A DNA stretch of 64,000 nt, taken from NCBI GenBank assembly GCA_020073615.1, contig JAIQEX010000002.1:84877-148876 (forward strand). The letters run 5' to 3'. Made by a program: the position numbers and the translations under genes. Below, piece after piece: positions 51,501 through 61,041 of the stretch. The notes under the pieces are model-generated. The model worked only from the letters and a program-made list of their open reading frames with translations. It searched no databases and was not told the DNA's origin. How positions within the stretch are numbered: position 1 is the stretch's first letter; each line of letters begins with the position of its first letter. Origin of the DNA: Terriglobia bacterium (GTDB lineage Bacteria > Acidobacteriota > Terriglobia > Bryobacterales > Bryobacteraceae).

Positions 51501-54109
51501 ATCCGGGCCGTCAGCGCCGACGTGCCGTTGGTGTTGATGGCCGCGGGCGAGGCCGCGAGCGTCATCACGAGCCAGGGGCTGAAGGTCACGATGCCAGGCG
51601 CGACGAGGCTGGCCGGAGAGGCGTTGGAGCCCCACCAGTTGTTGGCCGCGGCGACAGTGGCGCCGTAGGTCTCATCACCGTCGACGATGGATGCCGCATG
51701 TGGAGAGCTATTACCGAGGATTCGGCTGTCGCTGATGCTGGCGCCGGGACCCTCCGCGAAAAGGGCGGCGCCCCAGTACGCAGCCGAGTTGTTGGCTAGC
51801 GTTGCACCGGTGGCGCTCGATACCCCGTAGACGCCGCCTCCGTTACCGCCAGCCACGTTGCCGGAAACCATCGTGCCAGGACCAATGATGAACCCGTCGC
51901 CGTACAGCCCGCCTCCATCGTTGCTGGCAGTGTTGCCCGAAATCGCCGCGCCTTGAAGTACGATCCCCGCGGTATCAGAATAGATCCCACCCCCGACCTG
52001 TGCGGGAGGCGACTGGCCAGCCGTCGCCGCGACGTTGTTCGAGACCGAACCGTTGGTGATTGAAATAACCGCCGCGTAGTTGTAGCCGCCGCCACATACA
52101 TAAATCCCACCACCGTAGTAGCCATACCATGCACTTGGGTCCTGCAGACCGGCCCGATTTCCCGTGATGGTGGTGTTAATGATACTGACTACGCCCCCGT
52201 CAAAGAGCGCAATTCCGCCGCCGTCGCCGTTCACCGTCGAGTTCTGCGAAATATTGCAGTTTGCCACGCTCAGCGACCCGGCGCCATCCAAGGTGCCCGC
52301 GTCGAAATCAAAAGCCCCTCCTTCATTGTTGCCATCGGTCAGGCCCGTGAGGGTGTTACGGCCGAATTGGATGGTCAAGCCGCTCAGGCTGACCGCAAAC
52401 CCCGGCTGGGCGCCCAGCGGGTTGAACGAAAACACCTTGTCGATCCCATTACCTGCACTGGGGCCGCCCTGAATGATGGTATTAGCCGCGCCGTTACCAA
52501 CAATGGTCAAGGCGTTCGTTACATCGAGGTCCCCCGCCTGCGCATTGTCGTCCTGTCCCGCCACCGATAGCGTAATAGTGCCGTTGGAGCCGAACACGAT
52601 CTCGTTCGGCCCGGGGCTGGAGTTGGATGCAATGATGGCCGCCCTGGGCGTCGTGCAATTGGAGGTGAGCTGACCGCCCGAAGGAGTCGTACAGGTTCCT
52701 GTCTGGGAATCGGCCAGGGTGGTGACGTTATAGATGACGTTCGGTTGTGGCGCCGCTACCAGCGGGTCCGGGCCATCCTCCGTGAGCATGACAAGACCCG
52801 CCGAGCCCACCACGTTCAGGCGCATCTGCAGGACCGCTACCGCGGGACTGCCGGTTTCCATGACGGCAATGGATTCCAGGATCGTCCCGCCGCCCCGAGC
52901 GGCAGCTATCGTGGTGAGAGAGCGGCTCGTTCCGTCCAGGGTAACCAGGTCGCCCAGCGAATGAGGAGACCGGCGCGTGGCTAGGAGGCGAGCCCGGTTC
53001 GATCCCCGGGTCGCGGACGGACCGGCCGCTACTATGTCCCAGCTTCCAACTTTTGGAGCGGTCCAGTAACCGCTGGGCGGTGTGCGGCCTGTTCGCCTGC
53101 GGCCGGGCGCTGGCGGTTCGATTGCCGCCGCAGCTACTTTCGGGGCGAAAATGCGTATCGCCCCATCGTCACCAAGCACCGCGATTTGCTGGCCAGGGAG
53201 GCCTTGAAGGAAGGGCTCCCGGCGACGGCATGCGCGGCCCGGAAGGGCAGTGGAATAGCTTCCAGACGGTTTTTCTGCCCCAAGGCACGCAGATCGGTTC
53301 CGTGTAGAATCGACATCCGCCCGCCAGCCACAATCGCGACGTCCGTGAAACCGTCGTCGTCAAGCCGGCCGAGACTTAACCCTGTCACGGTGGCTTCCAC
53401 CGGTGTCGCCGCCACCGGAGACAACCCGAGCTTCCCACTGTGGAACCACAGCACCCGGGAGCCGGAAGCGGCATCGAGCCCGACCCAGACATCGGTGCCG
53501 GTGCTACCGGCGCGCGGGGGCCCTCGTCATGGCCGTGATGACGCCGGACATTGCCACAGCCAGAGGCGATGCAAAGGCGCCGTGGCCATCGCCCGCCAGG
53601 ATGTATAGGCGGTCACCGCCCTTTGGGGCGAATATTACGTCTGCATGACCATCTTCGTTGAAGTCGCCGGCGGCAAGCAGGTCGGGCGCCGCCGCGACGG
53701 GGATAGTGAGTGCGGCGCCGCCAAAGCTCGGCTGAAAATCTCCCCGCGCCGCGCCCGCCAGCGATTCCGGAGTACTCGGGGCAAAGGCTTCGGGATTGGC
53801 GAAGTGAACGGCGATGAGCCCGCCCCTTGAGGTTGCGTATCCCGCCACGAGGTCCGGATACCCATCGCTGTTCAAGTCTGTTGAGGCCAACGACAAAGGC
53901 TTGGCGCCCGTTGCCAGCGCCCCTCCTCTCCGCCCGTAGGACGGACGCAAGCTGGCAGTCCTGAACTTCTGACCTGCGCCGGACGAGTTCCGAATCACGA
54001 CTGGCTCTTCAGGTGCGAAGGGAGAAGCGGCCAACCCCGCCACAAATACTGGCAAAGCCATCGCCAGAAAACGGCAGGCTACGCCTGACTGAGAATTCCG
54101 TAGGAACAC
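48506..54109 (-). pseudogene. Frameshifted giant secreted protein: FG-GAP, beta-helix, IPT repeats and di-haem peroxidase
   Basis: Three overlapping frames join into one gene of about 1,860 codons. Frame 1 (54109-53504) has a signal peptide and FG-GAP repeats (LNSDGYPDLVAGY, FNEDGHADVIFA). Frame 2 (about 53526-53134) continues them (LDDDGFTDVAIVAGG). Frame 3 (from about 53230) begins QQIAVLGDDGAIRIF and stays open to 48506. It holds a right-handed beta-helix rich in NN-x-A repeats, then three IPT/TIG repeats. A C-terminal di-haem cytochrome c peroxidase/MauG-like domain follows, with two CASCH sites. The shifts lie near a five-G run (about 53514-53518) and near 53215. The gene is either broken or affected by two sequence errors. 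Cell-surface redox protein is the likely original role. Confidence 0.8.
50480..51290 (-). repeat. Three IPT/TIG repeats of 267 bases in the giant gene
   Basis: Three consecutive units encode about 89 residues each, with PASG-x-QGA-x-VPVTLTGTNF at the start and NVTVTTGGG near the end. The same point in two successive units (GGGTTGACCG) is 267 bases apart, at 50751 and 51018. The high DNA-level similarity suggests recent duplication or gene conversion. IPT domains are immunoglobulin-like spacers in secreted proteins. Confidence 0.8.
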
Positions 54110-54158
54110 TTTGGGCCTCCAAAGGCCGGTGAGCCCGGCCCAGCGAAATCCAAATCCG

Positions 54159-55058
54159 TTATTGGTCCTGCTTAGGTAGCCGCGCCGGATACGACGCTGG
54201 GTAGTTCAGCTTTTCGACCCCGCCGTTCGCGTCCGTCCATTGAATCGTTAGGTTCTCATCGTTGTCTGCCTTAGCCGAAAGACTTACCACAGGCGCAATG
54301 CTAGTAGCGACCCTTTTCAGAGGCATCGCTGAGGTCCCACTGAAGCGAGGATCAGTGAACTCCAGTCCGCGGCTGATTTGTGACTGCGGCGCGATGAGGC
54401 CCCCTTGTGCCACAGTATGTTGCTGGACGCATATGTAGCTGATTTCCTCCGAGCGCAGTGCGATCACGTGAACGTACATCGGAATGGCTCGAGGCGGAAC
54501 CAAGTCTGGGTGATCGGTGAACATGATATCATGCACCCTCACGGTGGTATCGGCTTCAACTTTCGCAGGGGCGACAGTGTACTCGGCCGTAGCGGACGCG
54601 GTGCCGTACCGGTAGGTAATCCCGAATGTTCCGGGACGCGGCGCCGCCGCGTATCCTTGCATGGCTACGACTTCATCAAGATCGAACATCGCATCGTAGG
54701 AGTTTAGTACGACTCGTTTGCTCTCGCCAGGTCCGAACGTAGTGGTATTATTGGGACCAACTGGAACCGATGAGCACGCCAACTGCCCTAAGAGGTTGTC
54801 GCCAATTCTTTCTCTGTAGTAGAGGCAGCCCGTCGCCGAAACGAATGGTGTCAGGCTCACGACCCCAGATGGACCGGGGTTGGATACCTCGAGGCTGATT
54901 TGCGCCACTTCGCCTGGTAGATATGTCCTTCGGTCCATGGTTACGCTAACCTTCATTCTCGACGTGTCGAAATCGAGCGTGTTTACCGGCTCTTGGCAGT
55001 AACCGGAGACGCCAGAGGACCCCCAGATGGTGCAAAGGAGTAGAATGTGATTTTTCAT
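54159..55058 (-). CDS. Secreted protein of unknown function
   Basis: A 299-residue protein. ATG 55058 lies five bases after the stop of the upstream metallopeptidase gene and gives a signal peptide (1-19, ends SGYCQ); a longer in-frame start would overlap that gene. The mature part begins with an immunoglobulin-like segment (VSVTMDRRTYLPGEVAQISLEVSNPGPSG), a pattern of proteins that hold extended strands. A second beta-rich half follows with no catalytic motif. Base composition is clearly less GC-rich than the flanking operons. The pairing with the metallopeptidase suggests an inhibitor or partner, but this is only positional. Confidence 0.7.
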   Translation of the reverse strand: MKNHILLLCTIWGSSGVSGYCQEPVNTLDFDTSRMKVSVTMDRRTYLPGEVAQISLEVSNPGPSGVVSLTPFVSATGCLYYRERIGDNLLGQLACSSVPVGPNNTTTFGPGESKRVVLNSYDAMFDLDEVVAMQGYAAAPRPGTFGITYRYGTASATAEYTVAPAKVEADTTVRVHDIMFTDHPDLVPPRAIPMYVHVIALRSEEISYICVQQHTVAQGGLIAPQSQISRGLEFTDPRFSGTSAMPLKRVATSIAPVVSLSAKADNDENLTIQWTDANGGVEKLNYPASYPARLPKQDQ

Positions 55059-55063
55059 AATCG

Positions 55064-57588
55064 TCAATTCGGTTTCCACAGGTTTTTCCCGCTTGATTGC
55101 GCGGGACATGGGTTCTTCGCGCAGAGCGCGTTAAGGTTAGCCGGATCGAAGTGCCATTGCGTTGGATCAGCTATGGTGTAGTTCGGCGTCCAGTCCATCA
55201 ATTCGTACTGCATGTTCTGCACAGTGAGCGTACTGACGGGTGTAACCTCCGGGTTATACGACGTTGGGCTCCCCCGGTCGTACACCGGCATTGGCGGCGT
55301 TAGGCTTGTGAGGGTGGTCTTGGGGGTAGGTAGTGGGCCCTTGGTTGATAGCCCGCACGCCACGGAATCCGTCGGGAGATTCTGGCGCGAGCCGTTCCGA
55401 TACTCTTCTTGACCTACCAAAATATTGCCTGATGTTCTGTCTAACGTGAAACGATACCAGTCGAGGCTAGAGGGTTTTCCTCCAGTGGCAAAAGTACAGC
55501 ACGCCTGTCTCTGAGAGTGGTTCTGTTGAAGCCAGTGCCCCGTTTCATGGGCCAGCACTTGGGCCAACAGTGTGCCTGGCGACATGGTTGTGACTCCGCG
55601 GTTGGCATATGTCTGGGCCGAGTGTGTGATCCACGAGTAGTCAAACGCAATCCGGTAACGGTGAGGGTTATCGCAGTCCGGACAATTCGCCAGGTTGTTC
55701 GTTGTAGCTCCTAAGATCCCATGACTCGACTGTTCAGAGTAATAGATCACGATCGTGTGATCTCCCAGCGTGCTTGTAGACGTAACGGAGTTCTTATTGA
55801 ACCAATTCACGCCAAGCCTGGGGTCCGTCTCGTCTCTAGCGCCGGCCTGGTCTGCTTTGACTCTTCTATACCAGAATCTAAGCTGGTTGCGTTTGGCTGG
55901 ACTGAGTTCGTTCACGCCAATTGGTGGTTCCGAAAGATATGGCGACACACCCTTCTCCGGCAGTGCCGGCAGGATCCTTGCATTCCCATAGCAGTAGGGG
56001 GCACCCTGCATGGACTCCAGCGGTACAGGCGGCGGGTTCGTCGGGACACCGAGAGCCCTAGGGGCTTCGAAAGTCGTTCCCATGTCTTCGGCCTGGCCTT
56101 GGAGACACAAGATAGTACGGAGCGCTTTCGTATAGATGTTCGGGTCGTCCGCTGGATTCTGGCTTTTTCCTCTGTGTTTGAAGCCTGCGTCCCAGAAGAA
56201 GATGTCGAACTTGTTGACCGGATCGGTCGAAGTCCAGTGGTCCGTTACTCCGTTATCCGCAACATAGTGAAACCCCCGGTACTCGTCATGTACGGACCAT
56301 CCGTCGCCCTTTGGAGATGTGGGCGCGTAGCCGGGTTCCTCGTCAGCGGTCGGCAGCAGGTGGCCTCCGGGAGGCGTCGTGTACTGGCCCTCCCACCCAT
56401 CCGCGATCCCGTTGCAGTCCTGGTCCACCGGCAGGCTGGCAAACGGATGGCCGCCGATCCCGAGAAACCCGCCGTACGCCGACCCGCAGGTGCCGTGGGT
56501 CGTGGGGTTGTTCGAGGGCGGGTCCACATCCTGATAGGTGACTGGATCGACAATGTCCGCGTCGTAAGTGTTCCCATAAATCGTGCCGGACGCATGCAGC
56601 CGCGCCGCGCCGCGCCGCCGAAATCGTGCGATGTTACGGTCACCGAGACCGGATCGGTTACATCTCCGTTGGTGCTGATTTGCAGGCCGCCATTCTGTGG
56701 CGGGCCAAGCCTGGAATCCGTATTCCGCTCCGCCTCGAACAGGTAGTCCGGATCGGCGCTGGTATCCTCGCCGGAATTGGTCGAGGTGCCGGAGAGCCAC
56801 TGCGGCACGCCGTTGGCATCGGAAGGCTCCAGAGTGAATGTATAGCTTGCGGGAGTCGGCGAAGTGGCCACCGACCATGCCATGCCGAGAGCGCCCAGGC
56901 CGGTTCTTGTGGGCGGTTTTCTCCGGAAGAACCTGGCGATGCCCGCGGCGGGCCGGGCGAACGCCAGCGTCCCCTCTCTTGCAGTTCCGATCTTTGATGG
57001 GGAATCGCCGGTGGGCAGTCCTCCGCCGCCGTCACCGGGCCAGGGCTTCGCGACGTCCAGCGGCGATCGGAAACGCTCCGCGCCCGCGGCCGCGCTCGCC
57101 CAAAGCATACGAGGCTGGGGTTCCAACGCGCGCGCGGGCGACTTCTGGCCCAGCACTGTTTTCGGCCCATAACCGGGATCTGACGCGATGGGCATCCGGG
57201 AGTAGTCGAGGTGCGCGGCCCAGTCCGAGCCGGGGTCGCTTGCAACCGGTGGGCCAATGCGGCCGCGAACGGGATTCGTCGGAACCGGCCGGCGCATCGG
57301 CCTTTGCTGTCCCGGGAATCCACCAATTGGTCGGGAAACCAGTTGCACCTTAAATCGCGGATGACAGTCGGCGTCATGTGTCTGGCCTATGTCATCGGGG
57401 GTGGTGCAATGCGCGCCATCCTCATCCCGGGCGTCGCGCGGGCGAAAGTCGCTGGGTGTCTGTGTGAGCACGAAACGGGTGTCGCCGTCCAGCGTGCCCC
57501 AGATTCCGACGGGCCAGGAATAGGAGCTACCCACGGTTGAACCCTGCAAAACCAGGGTAGCGGGCCCTTGGGTGGTCAGGTTCGCCAC
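55064..57588 (-). pseudogene. Metzincin-like metallopeptidase gene, frameshifted in a 5-base repeat
   Basis: Two frames make one gene. From GTG 57588 to about 56620, frame 1 encodes beta-sandwich material such as SYTFTLEPSDANGVPQW and VTVTSHDFGG. From about 56600 to 55064, frame 2 encodes the rest, starting RLHASGTIYGNTYDADIVDP. The zinc motif HETGHWLQQNH (55518-55549) has the metzincin spacing HExxHxxxxxH. The frame changes in three copies of CGCGC (56601-56615); two copies would restore one continuous frame. The 5' end has no signal peptide, and the sequence upstream (57600-57770) was cut by a transposon, so the true start may be lost. GC is lower in the second half. Confidence 0.7.
56601..56615. 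repeat. Pentanucleotide repeat (three units) at the frameshift
   Basis: Three consecutive CGCGC units lie at the point where the metallopeptidase frame is lost. Removal of one unit gives a reading of TTC GGC GGC GCG GCG CGG CTG CAT, which joins both halves. A slippage event, real or technical, explains the break. Confidence 0.75.
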
Positions 57589-57770
57589 GCTGATACTCCG
57601 ATGAATTCCTTTAAATTAGCGCTATGACCGGTGATCCAATTGTCCCACCTCAGCCCCGATTCGCACGCATTGCGCTTGGTTGCAGCCCGATCGAAGCAGC
57701 CGTTTGCATTGGCAGGGTCGTCCCAGAAGCAGTTCCAGAAGTCCAGCCAGTAATCTGCCTCACAATTATC
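57576..57770 (-). pseudogene. Truncated fragment with evenly spaced cysteines
   Basis: The minus-strand frame reads NCEADYWLDFWNCFWDDPANANG, then CFDRAATKRNAC, and stops at 57576. Four cysteines are each separated by exactly ten residues (C-x10-C, three times), a pattern of small secreted helical-hairpin peptides. Its 5' end stops being protein-like at the edge of the transposase (about 57770), so the N-terminus was probably removed by the insertion. It overlaps the start of the metallopeptidase gene by 13 bases in another frame. It could be a separate small gene or the original N-terminus of that gene joined through a frameshift. Confidence 0.4.
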
Positions 57771-58676
57771 ACTTTCCACTCCATTCCGTTCTTCGGCGCC
57801 GACGAGTTTGTGGAGCGGCATTACCTCTCCAAACGCAGCCGCAGCCAAAAGTCGATTTTGGTCTTCCTGGCGCAAGATGCCGAAAGCCATGTGTTCTGTT
57901 ACTCCAAGGCCGATTTGCTCAAACGGGACCAAGCCGATGCGGTCTTGGATTTCGTCAAGTTTTGGAAGACGGCCTACGGCGAGCTACCGCCCGAGTTGGT
58001 CTTCGACTCCAAGCCGACGACCTACGCCAAGCTGAACCGCCTGAACCAGATGGGCATCACCTTCATGACCTTGCGCCGCCGATCGCCGGCGATCTTGCGC
58101 GAAGTGGCCAACACGCCACGGTCAGCCTGGCGCACGGTACACCTGGATGTGCCGCACCGCATGTACCAAAATCCCAAAGTCGTCGACCGACAGGTGAGCT
58201 TGCGCGATTATGATGGCCCGATTCGGCAAATGTTGATCACCGACCTGGGACATGAGGAGCCCACGGTACTGCTCACCAACGATCTGCGCACCACGGCGGC
58301 CAAACGCATCACCCGCTATGCGCAACGGATGTTGATCGAGAACGGGCTGGCCGACGCCGTTCAGTTCTTTCATCTGGATGCGTTGAGTTCTGCCGTTCGT
58401 CTGAAGATCGATTTCGATGTCACCCTGACCGAAGTGGCCAGTGGACTATACCGGATGCTGGGCCGCCGGCTCGCCGGATACGAATCCGCCCAATCCCGCC
58501 AATTGTTCCGCCACTTCCTGAATACTCCGGCCGAAGTCCAAATCACCGATAAGCGCGTCGAGGTTACGCTGCCCAAGCGCGCCCACAATCCCTTGCTGCC
58601 CGCGGCCGACTTCGGCCAGGGGTCAACGCCGATCCCCTGGTGGGACGGACGACGGCTGGTCTTGAAATTCCGGTAG
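57765..58676 (+). mobile_element. 5'-truncated DDE (IS4-like) transposase
   Basis: About 300 residues of a transposase without its N-terminal third. They start at TFHSIPFFGADEFVERHY and contain QDAESHVFCYSKADL, ELVFDSKPTTYAKLNRL with a conserved Asp, and the C-terminal block RYAQRMLIENGLADAVQFFHLDALSSAV holding the Glu of the DDE triad. The frame stays open to 57624, but residues before about 57765 do not look like transposase. The left part was therefore deleted, probably together with sequence of the neighbouring gene. It is likely inactive. The right edge lies between 58676 and about 58770. Confidence 0.8.
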
Positions 58677-58774
58677 ACAGAGCCTCAAAACGTTAGCTGA
58701 CTACTTGCCGCGAAAATTCAGGCTAGGTAGGGTTTGCGCGCGTCGAAAGCGTGTTTCTCAGAATTGTCCTGGAC

Positions 58775-58802
58775 GGTGTCCGGGGCCGCCGCCCTGGACA
58801 CC
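58775..58802. terminator. Hairpin between the transposase and the DinB gene
   Basis: GGTGTCC (58775-58781) and GGACACC (58796-58802) form a seven-base stem, extended by inner G/C pairs. It lies ten bases beyond the dinB-like stop on the minus strand and could end that transcript, although no T-run follows. The remaining bases of 58677-58812 show no gene. Confidence 0.4.
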
Positions 58803-58812
58803 GTAGCCCCCT

Positions 58813-59319
58813 TTACGATTGTTCGTCCGCCGAAGGCCCGTAGATAGCCGGCACCGGGATATCGTTGAGGCGCAGGTAGACCGTCAGTTGCGCGCGATGG
58901 TGAATGGTGTGGTTCATGACGAAGCTTCGGATGCACGCGATGCGCGGCATGGTGAACAGTGTCTGCCCGCCCGCCAGTAGCGACCACGGCTTCAGCAGCG
59001 TCTCGTCGCTCGCACCGGAGATGGCTGCGCGCGCCGCAGCGGCATTCTTGTCGAACTTTTCGAGCAGTTCCTTCTGCGACTTCGCCGGCTCCTCCTTATA
59101 AGGCGGAGCGCCCACCGGCGCGATGTCGAAAGCGTCCTTCGCAATCGTGTCCACCGTCCAACCGAGCATGTTCACAATATGGGTGGCCAGTGCACCCATG
59201 CTGAACGACTTCTGGTGGGGCTTCCAATCGAATTTCCCGTCGGGCACGCGCGCCAGAACCTTGCGGGTATTGGCGGCTTCCTGATCGTACTCGGGCAAAA
59301 GAGCGTCGCTGATCTTCAT
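58813..59319 (-). CDS. DinB-family putative metal-dependent protein
   Basis: A 168-residue four-helix protein. The three metal-ligand histidines of the DinB/YfiT fold are visible: His47 (MGALATHIVNM), His137 and His141 (NHTIHHRAQ), followed by LTVYLRLNDIPVPAIYGPSADE, a C-terminal pattern typical of this family. Members bind a divalent metal and include thiol transferases, but most have no known reaction. The gene stands alone, next to a truncated transposase. Confidence 0.88.
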   Translation of the reverse strand: MKISDALLPEYDQEAANTRKVLARVPDGKFDWKPHQKSFSMGALATHIVNMLGWTVDTIAKDAFDIAPVGAPPYKEEPAKSQKELLEKFDKNAAAARAAISGASDETLLKPWSLLAGGQTLFTMPRIACIRSFVMNHTIHHRAQLTVYLRLNDIPVPAIYGPSADEQS

Positions 59320-59383
59320 GTTTCCTCCACTTCGTGATATTCGCTTTTTATTCGCCTGAAGTCAACCGGCTAATTTGTAAACT

Positions 59384-59876
59384 GTGCGACTAACGCTGGT
59401 CTCGGGCGCGCCTACGCAAACCGCCCCGCCTCCCGCCGCGCCGCCGGGGCTCTCCAGGATCAGCCATTTCGTTCTCATTATGCAGGAGAATCGCAGCTTC
59501 GATTACTACTTCGGAACGTATTCCGGCGCCGAAGGGCTGCCTCCCGGTGATGGGATGGCACGATTGCCAGACCTACTCCAACACCTCGCAGTGCAGCTCC
59601 GCGGGCAGTTGCAGCTTGATTCCCATCGACGTCTCCGCGCAGCCTTACCTGATCCTCTACGGAACCGGAATCCGTGGCGCCGCGCAAACGAACGTCAACG
59701 TCAGGATCGGAAACATCGATGCCCCGGTGACCTATGCCGGCGTGCAGGGCGCCTATCCCGGCCTCGACCAGGTGAATGTAGCTTTGCCTGCCAGCCTCAA
59801 AAAACGCGGCCAGCTTGTGGTCACTGTCACGGTCAATGGCCAGGCCACCAATATGGCTCAGTTGCTGTTTCAGTAG
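59384..59876 (+). pseudogene. Remnant of a phosphoesterase gene and of a Solibacter-type C-terminal domain
   Basis: The first frame (from 59384) encodes SRISHFVLIMQENRSFDYYFGTYSGAEGLPPG, the opening of the phospholipase C/acid phosphatase family, with its metal Glu-Asn (QENRSFD). After about 59545 this frame loses meaning. The next frame continues to 59876 with CSLIPIDVSAQPYLILYGTGIRG and YPGLDQVNVALPASLKKRG, which is the C-terminal beta-domain I recognise as the TIGR03437 type, common on secreted Solibacter proteins. The middle of the gene, normally several hundred residues, is absent, so this is a deletion remnant or two unrelated fragments. Confidence 0.7.
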
Positions 59877-59889
59877 ACCGCCTCACGGC

Positions 59890-60699
59890 CTATGCCAGCA
59901 GGAATTCGCCCTCCGCGACAATCTCGGCCGGCCCGGTGAGGTACACCTCCTGCTCCAGGCGCAGATCGATGGGCCCGGCGGGCGTCAGCACGCGTACCGG
60001 CGACTTCGCCAGGCCCCGCGCCACGGCGGCGGCGGCCGCGCCCGTCGAGCCTGTGCCGGAGCTCATGGTTTCGCCCGCGCCCCGCTCGTAGAAGCGCACG
60101 TCGATGGTATGTTCGTTCACCGGCCTCACGAACGACACGTTGGTGCGGTTCGGGAAATGCGCGTGCGATTCGATCTCCGCGCCCATAGCGCGCCAGTCGA
60201 AATCGAAATTCTCCACCAGCACGGCGCACTGCGGGTTGCCCACCCACAGCAGTGTGACCTCCCGCGGGCCGGCGGCAAGCGGCAGCGAAAAGCGCGCGGC
60301 GGCAATCTCGGGCCGGCCCATATTCATCTCGATCGCGAACAAAAGGCCGCGCCGCTCCAGCATGCGCAGCGTCTTGATGCCGGCGCCGGTGCGTATGCGC
60401 ACCACCTCCGCGGCGCAGCCATGCCGCATGAGGAATGCCGCCGCGCAACGCGTCCCGTTGCCGGAAAGCTCCGCCATGCTGCCGTCGGAATTATAAAGCT
60501 GGATGGAGCCGTCCGCGCCGCCCTCGGCGGTGCCCTCTGGCCCCGCCTCCACCAGCAGCCAGCCGTCGGCGCCCACACCGGTGTGGCGGTGGCAGATGGC
60601 GCGGGCTATCGCGGCGCGGCCGTCCTCCGGCGCGTCTTTCCGCCACGTGAGCAGAAAATCGTTCTGCGCGCCGTGCGCCTTGGTGAACGGAATTCGCAT
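59890..60699 (-). CDS. dapF: Diaminopimelate epimerase (second catalytic Cys replaced by Ser)
   Basis: A 269-residue protein with two pseudo-symmetric alpha/beta domains. The family converts LL- to meso-diaminopimelate, the precursor of lysine and peptidoglycan. The first catalytic Cys is in SGNGTRC (Cys85). The substrate motifs GADGWLLVE, NSDGSMAELSGNG and FPNRTNV are present. The second catalytic Cys, normally in ACGTG, is replaced: the segment reads ERGAGETMSSGTG, with Ser214 at that place. This casts doubt on normal racemase-type chemistry unless Ser can act. It is the last gene of a leftward operon with the YbjQ gene. Confidence 0.85.
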   Translation of the reverse strand: MRIPFTKAHGAQNDFLLTWRKDAPEDGRAAIARAICHRHTGVGADGWLLVEAGPEGTAEGGADGSIQLYNSDGSMAELSGNGTRCAAAFLMRHGCAAEVVRIRTGAGIKTLRMLERRGLLFAIEMNMGRPEIAAARFSLPLAAGPREVTLLWVGNPQCAVLVENFDFDWRAMGAEIESHAHFPNRTNVSFVRPVNEHTIDVRFYERGAGETMSSGTGSTGAAAAAVARGLAKSPVRVLTPAGPIDLRLEQEVYLTGPAEIVAEGEFLLA

Positions 60700-60705
60700 C
60701 GCGGA

Positions 60706-61041
60706 CTACGTTTCCTTTGCCACCTCCACCGCGGTGCCGTAGGCCAGCACCTCGGTGACCCCGTTCATGATCTCGGTGGCGTCGTAGCGCACGCCGATAA
60801 TGGCATTGGCGCCCACGTCGTTGGCGTGCTGAATCATCAGCTCGAAGGCGTCCTGGCGCGTCTGCTCGCACAGCTTGCTGAACAGCGAGATGTTGCCGCC
60901 CACGATGGTTTGCAGTCCCGCGCCGATGGTGCCCACGATCGAGCGCGAGCGCACCACGATCCCCCGCACCACCCCGAAGTTCCGCTTGATGCGGTACCCC
61001 GGCAGTTCAAATGCGGTCGTTACCTGTTCATGTGGAACCAC
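60706..61041 (-). CDS. YbjQ/UPF0145-family protein
   Basis: A 111-residue protein. The YbjQ motifs are present: GIVVRSRSIVGTIGAGLQTIVGGN, RQDAFELMIQHANDVGANAIIGVRYD and YGTAVEV at the end. These proteins form symmetric oligomers, and some are annotated as heavy-metal-binding, but the physiological role is unknown. The start overlaps the end of the GT-C gene by 14 bases and the stop is 6 bases before dapF, so the three are co-transcribed. Confidence 0.88.
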   Translation of the reverse strand: MVPHEQVTTAFELPGYRIKRNFGVVRGIVVRSRSIVGTIGAGLQTIVGGNISLFSKLCEQTRQDAFELMIQHANDVGANAIIGVRYDATEIMNGVTEVLAYGTAVEVAKET

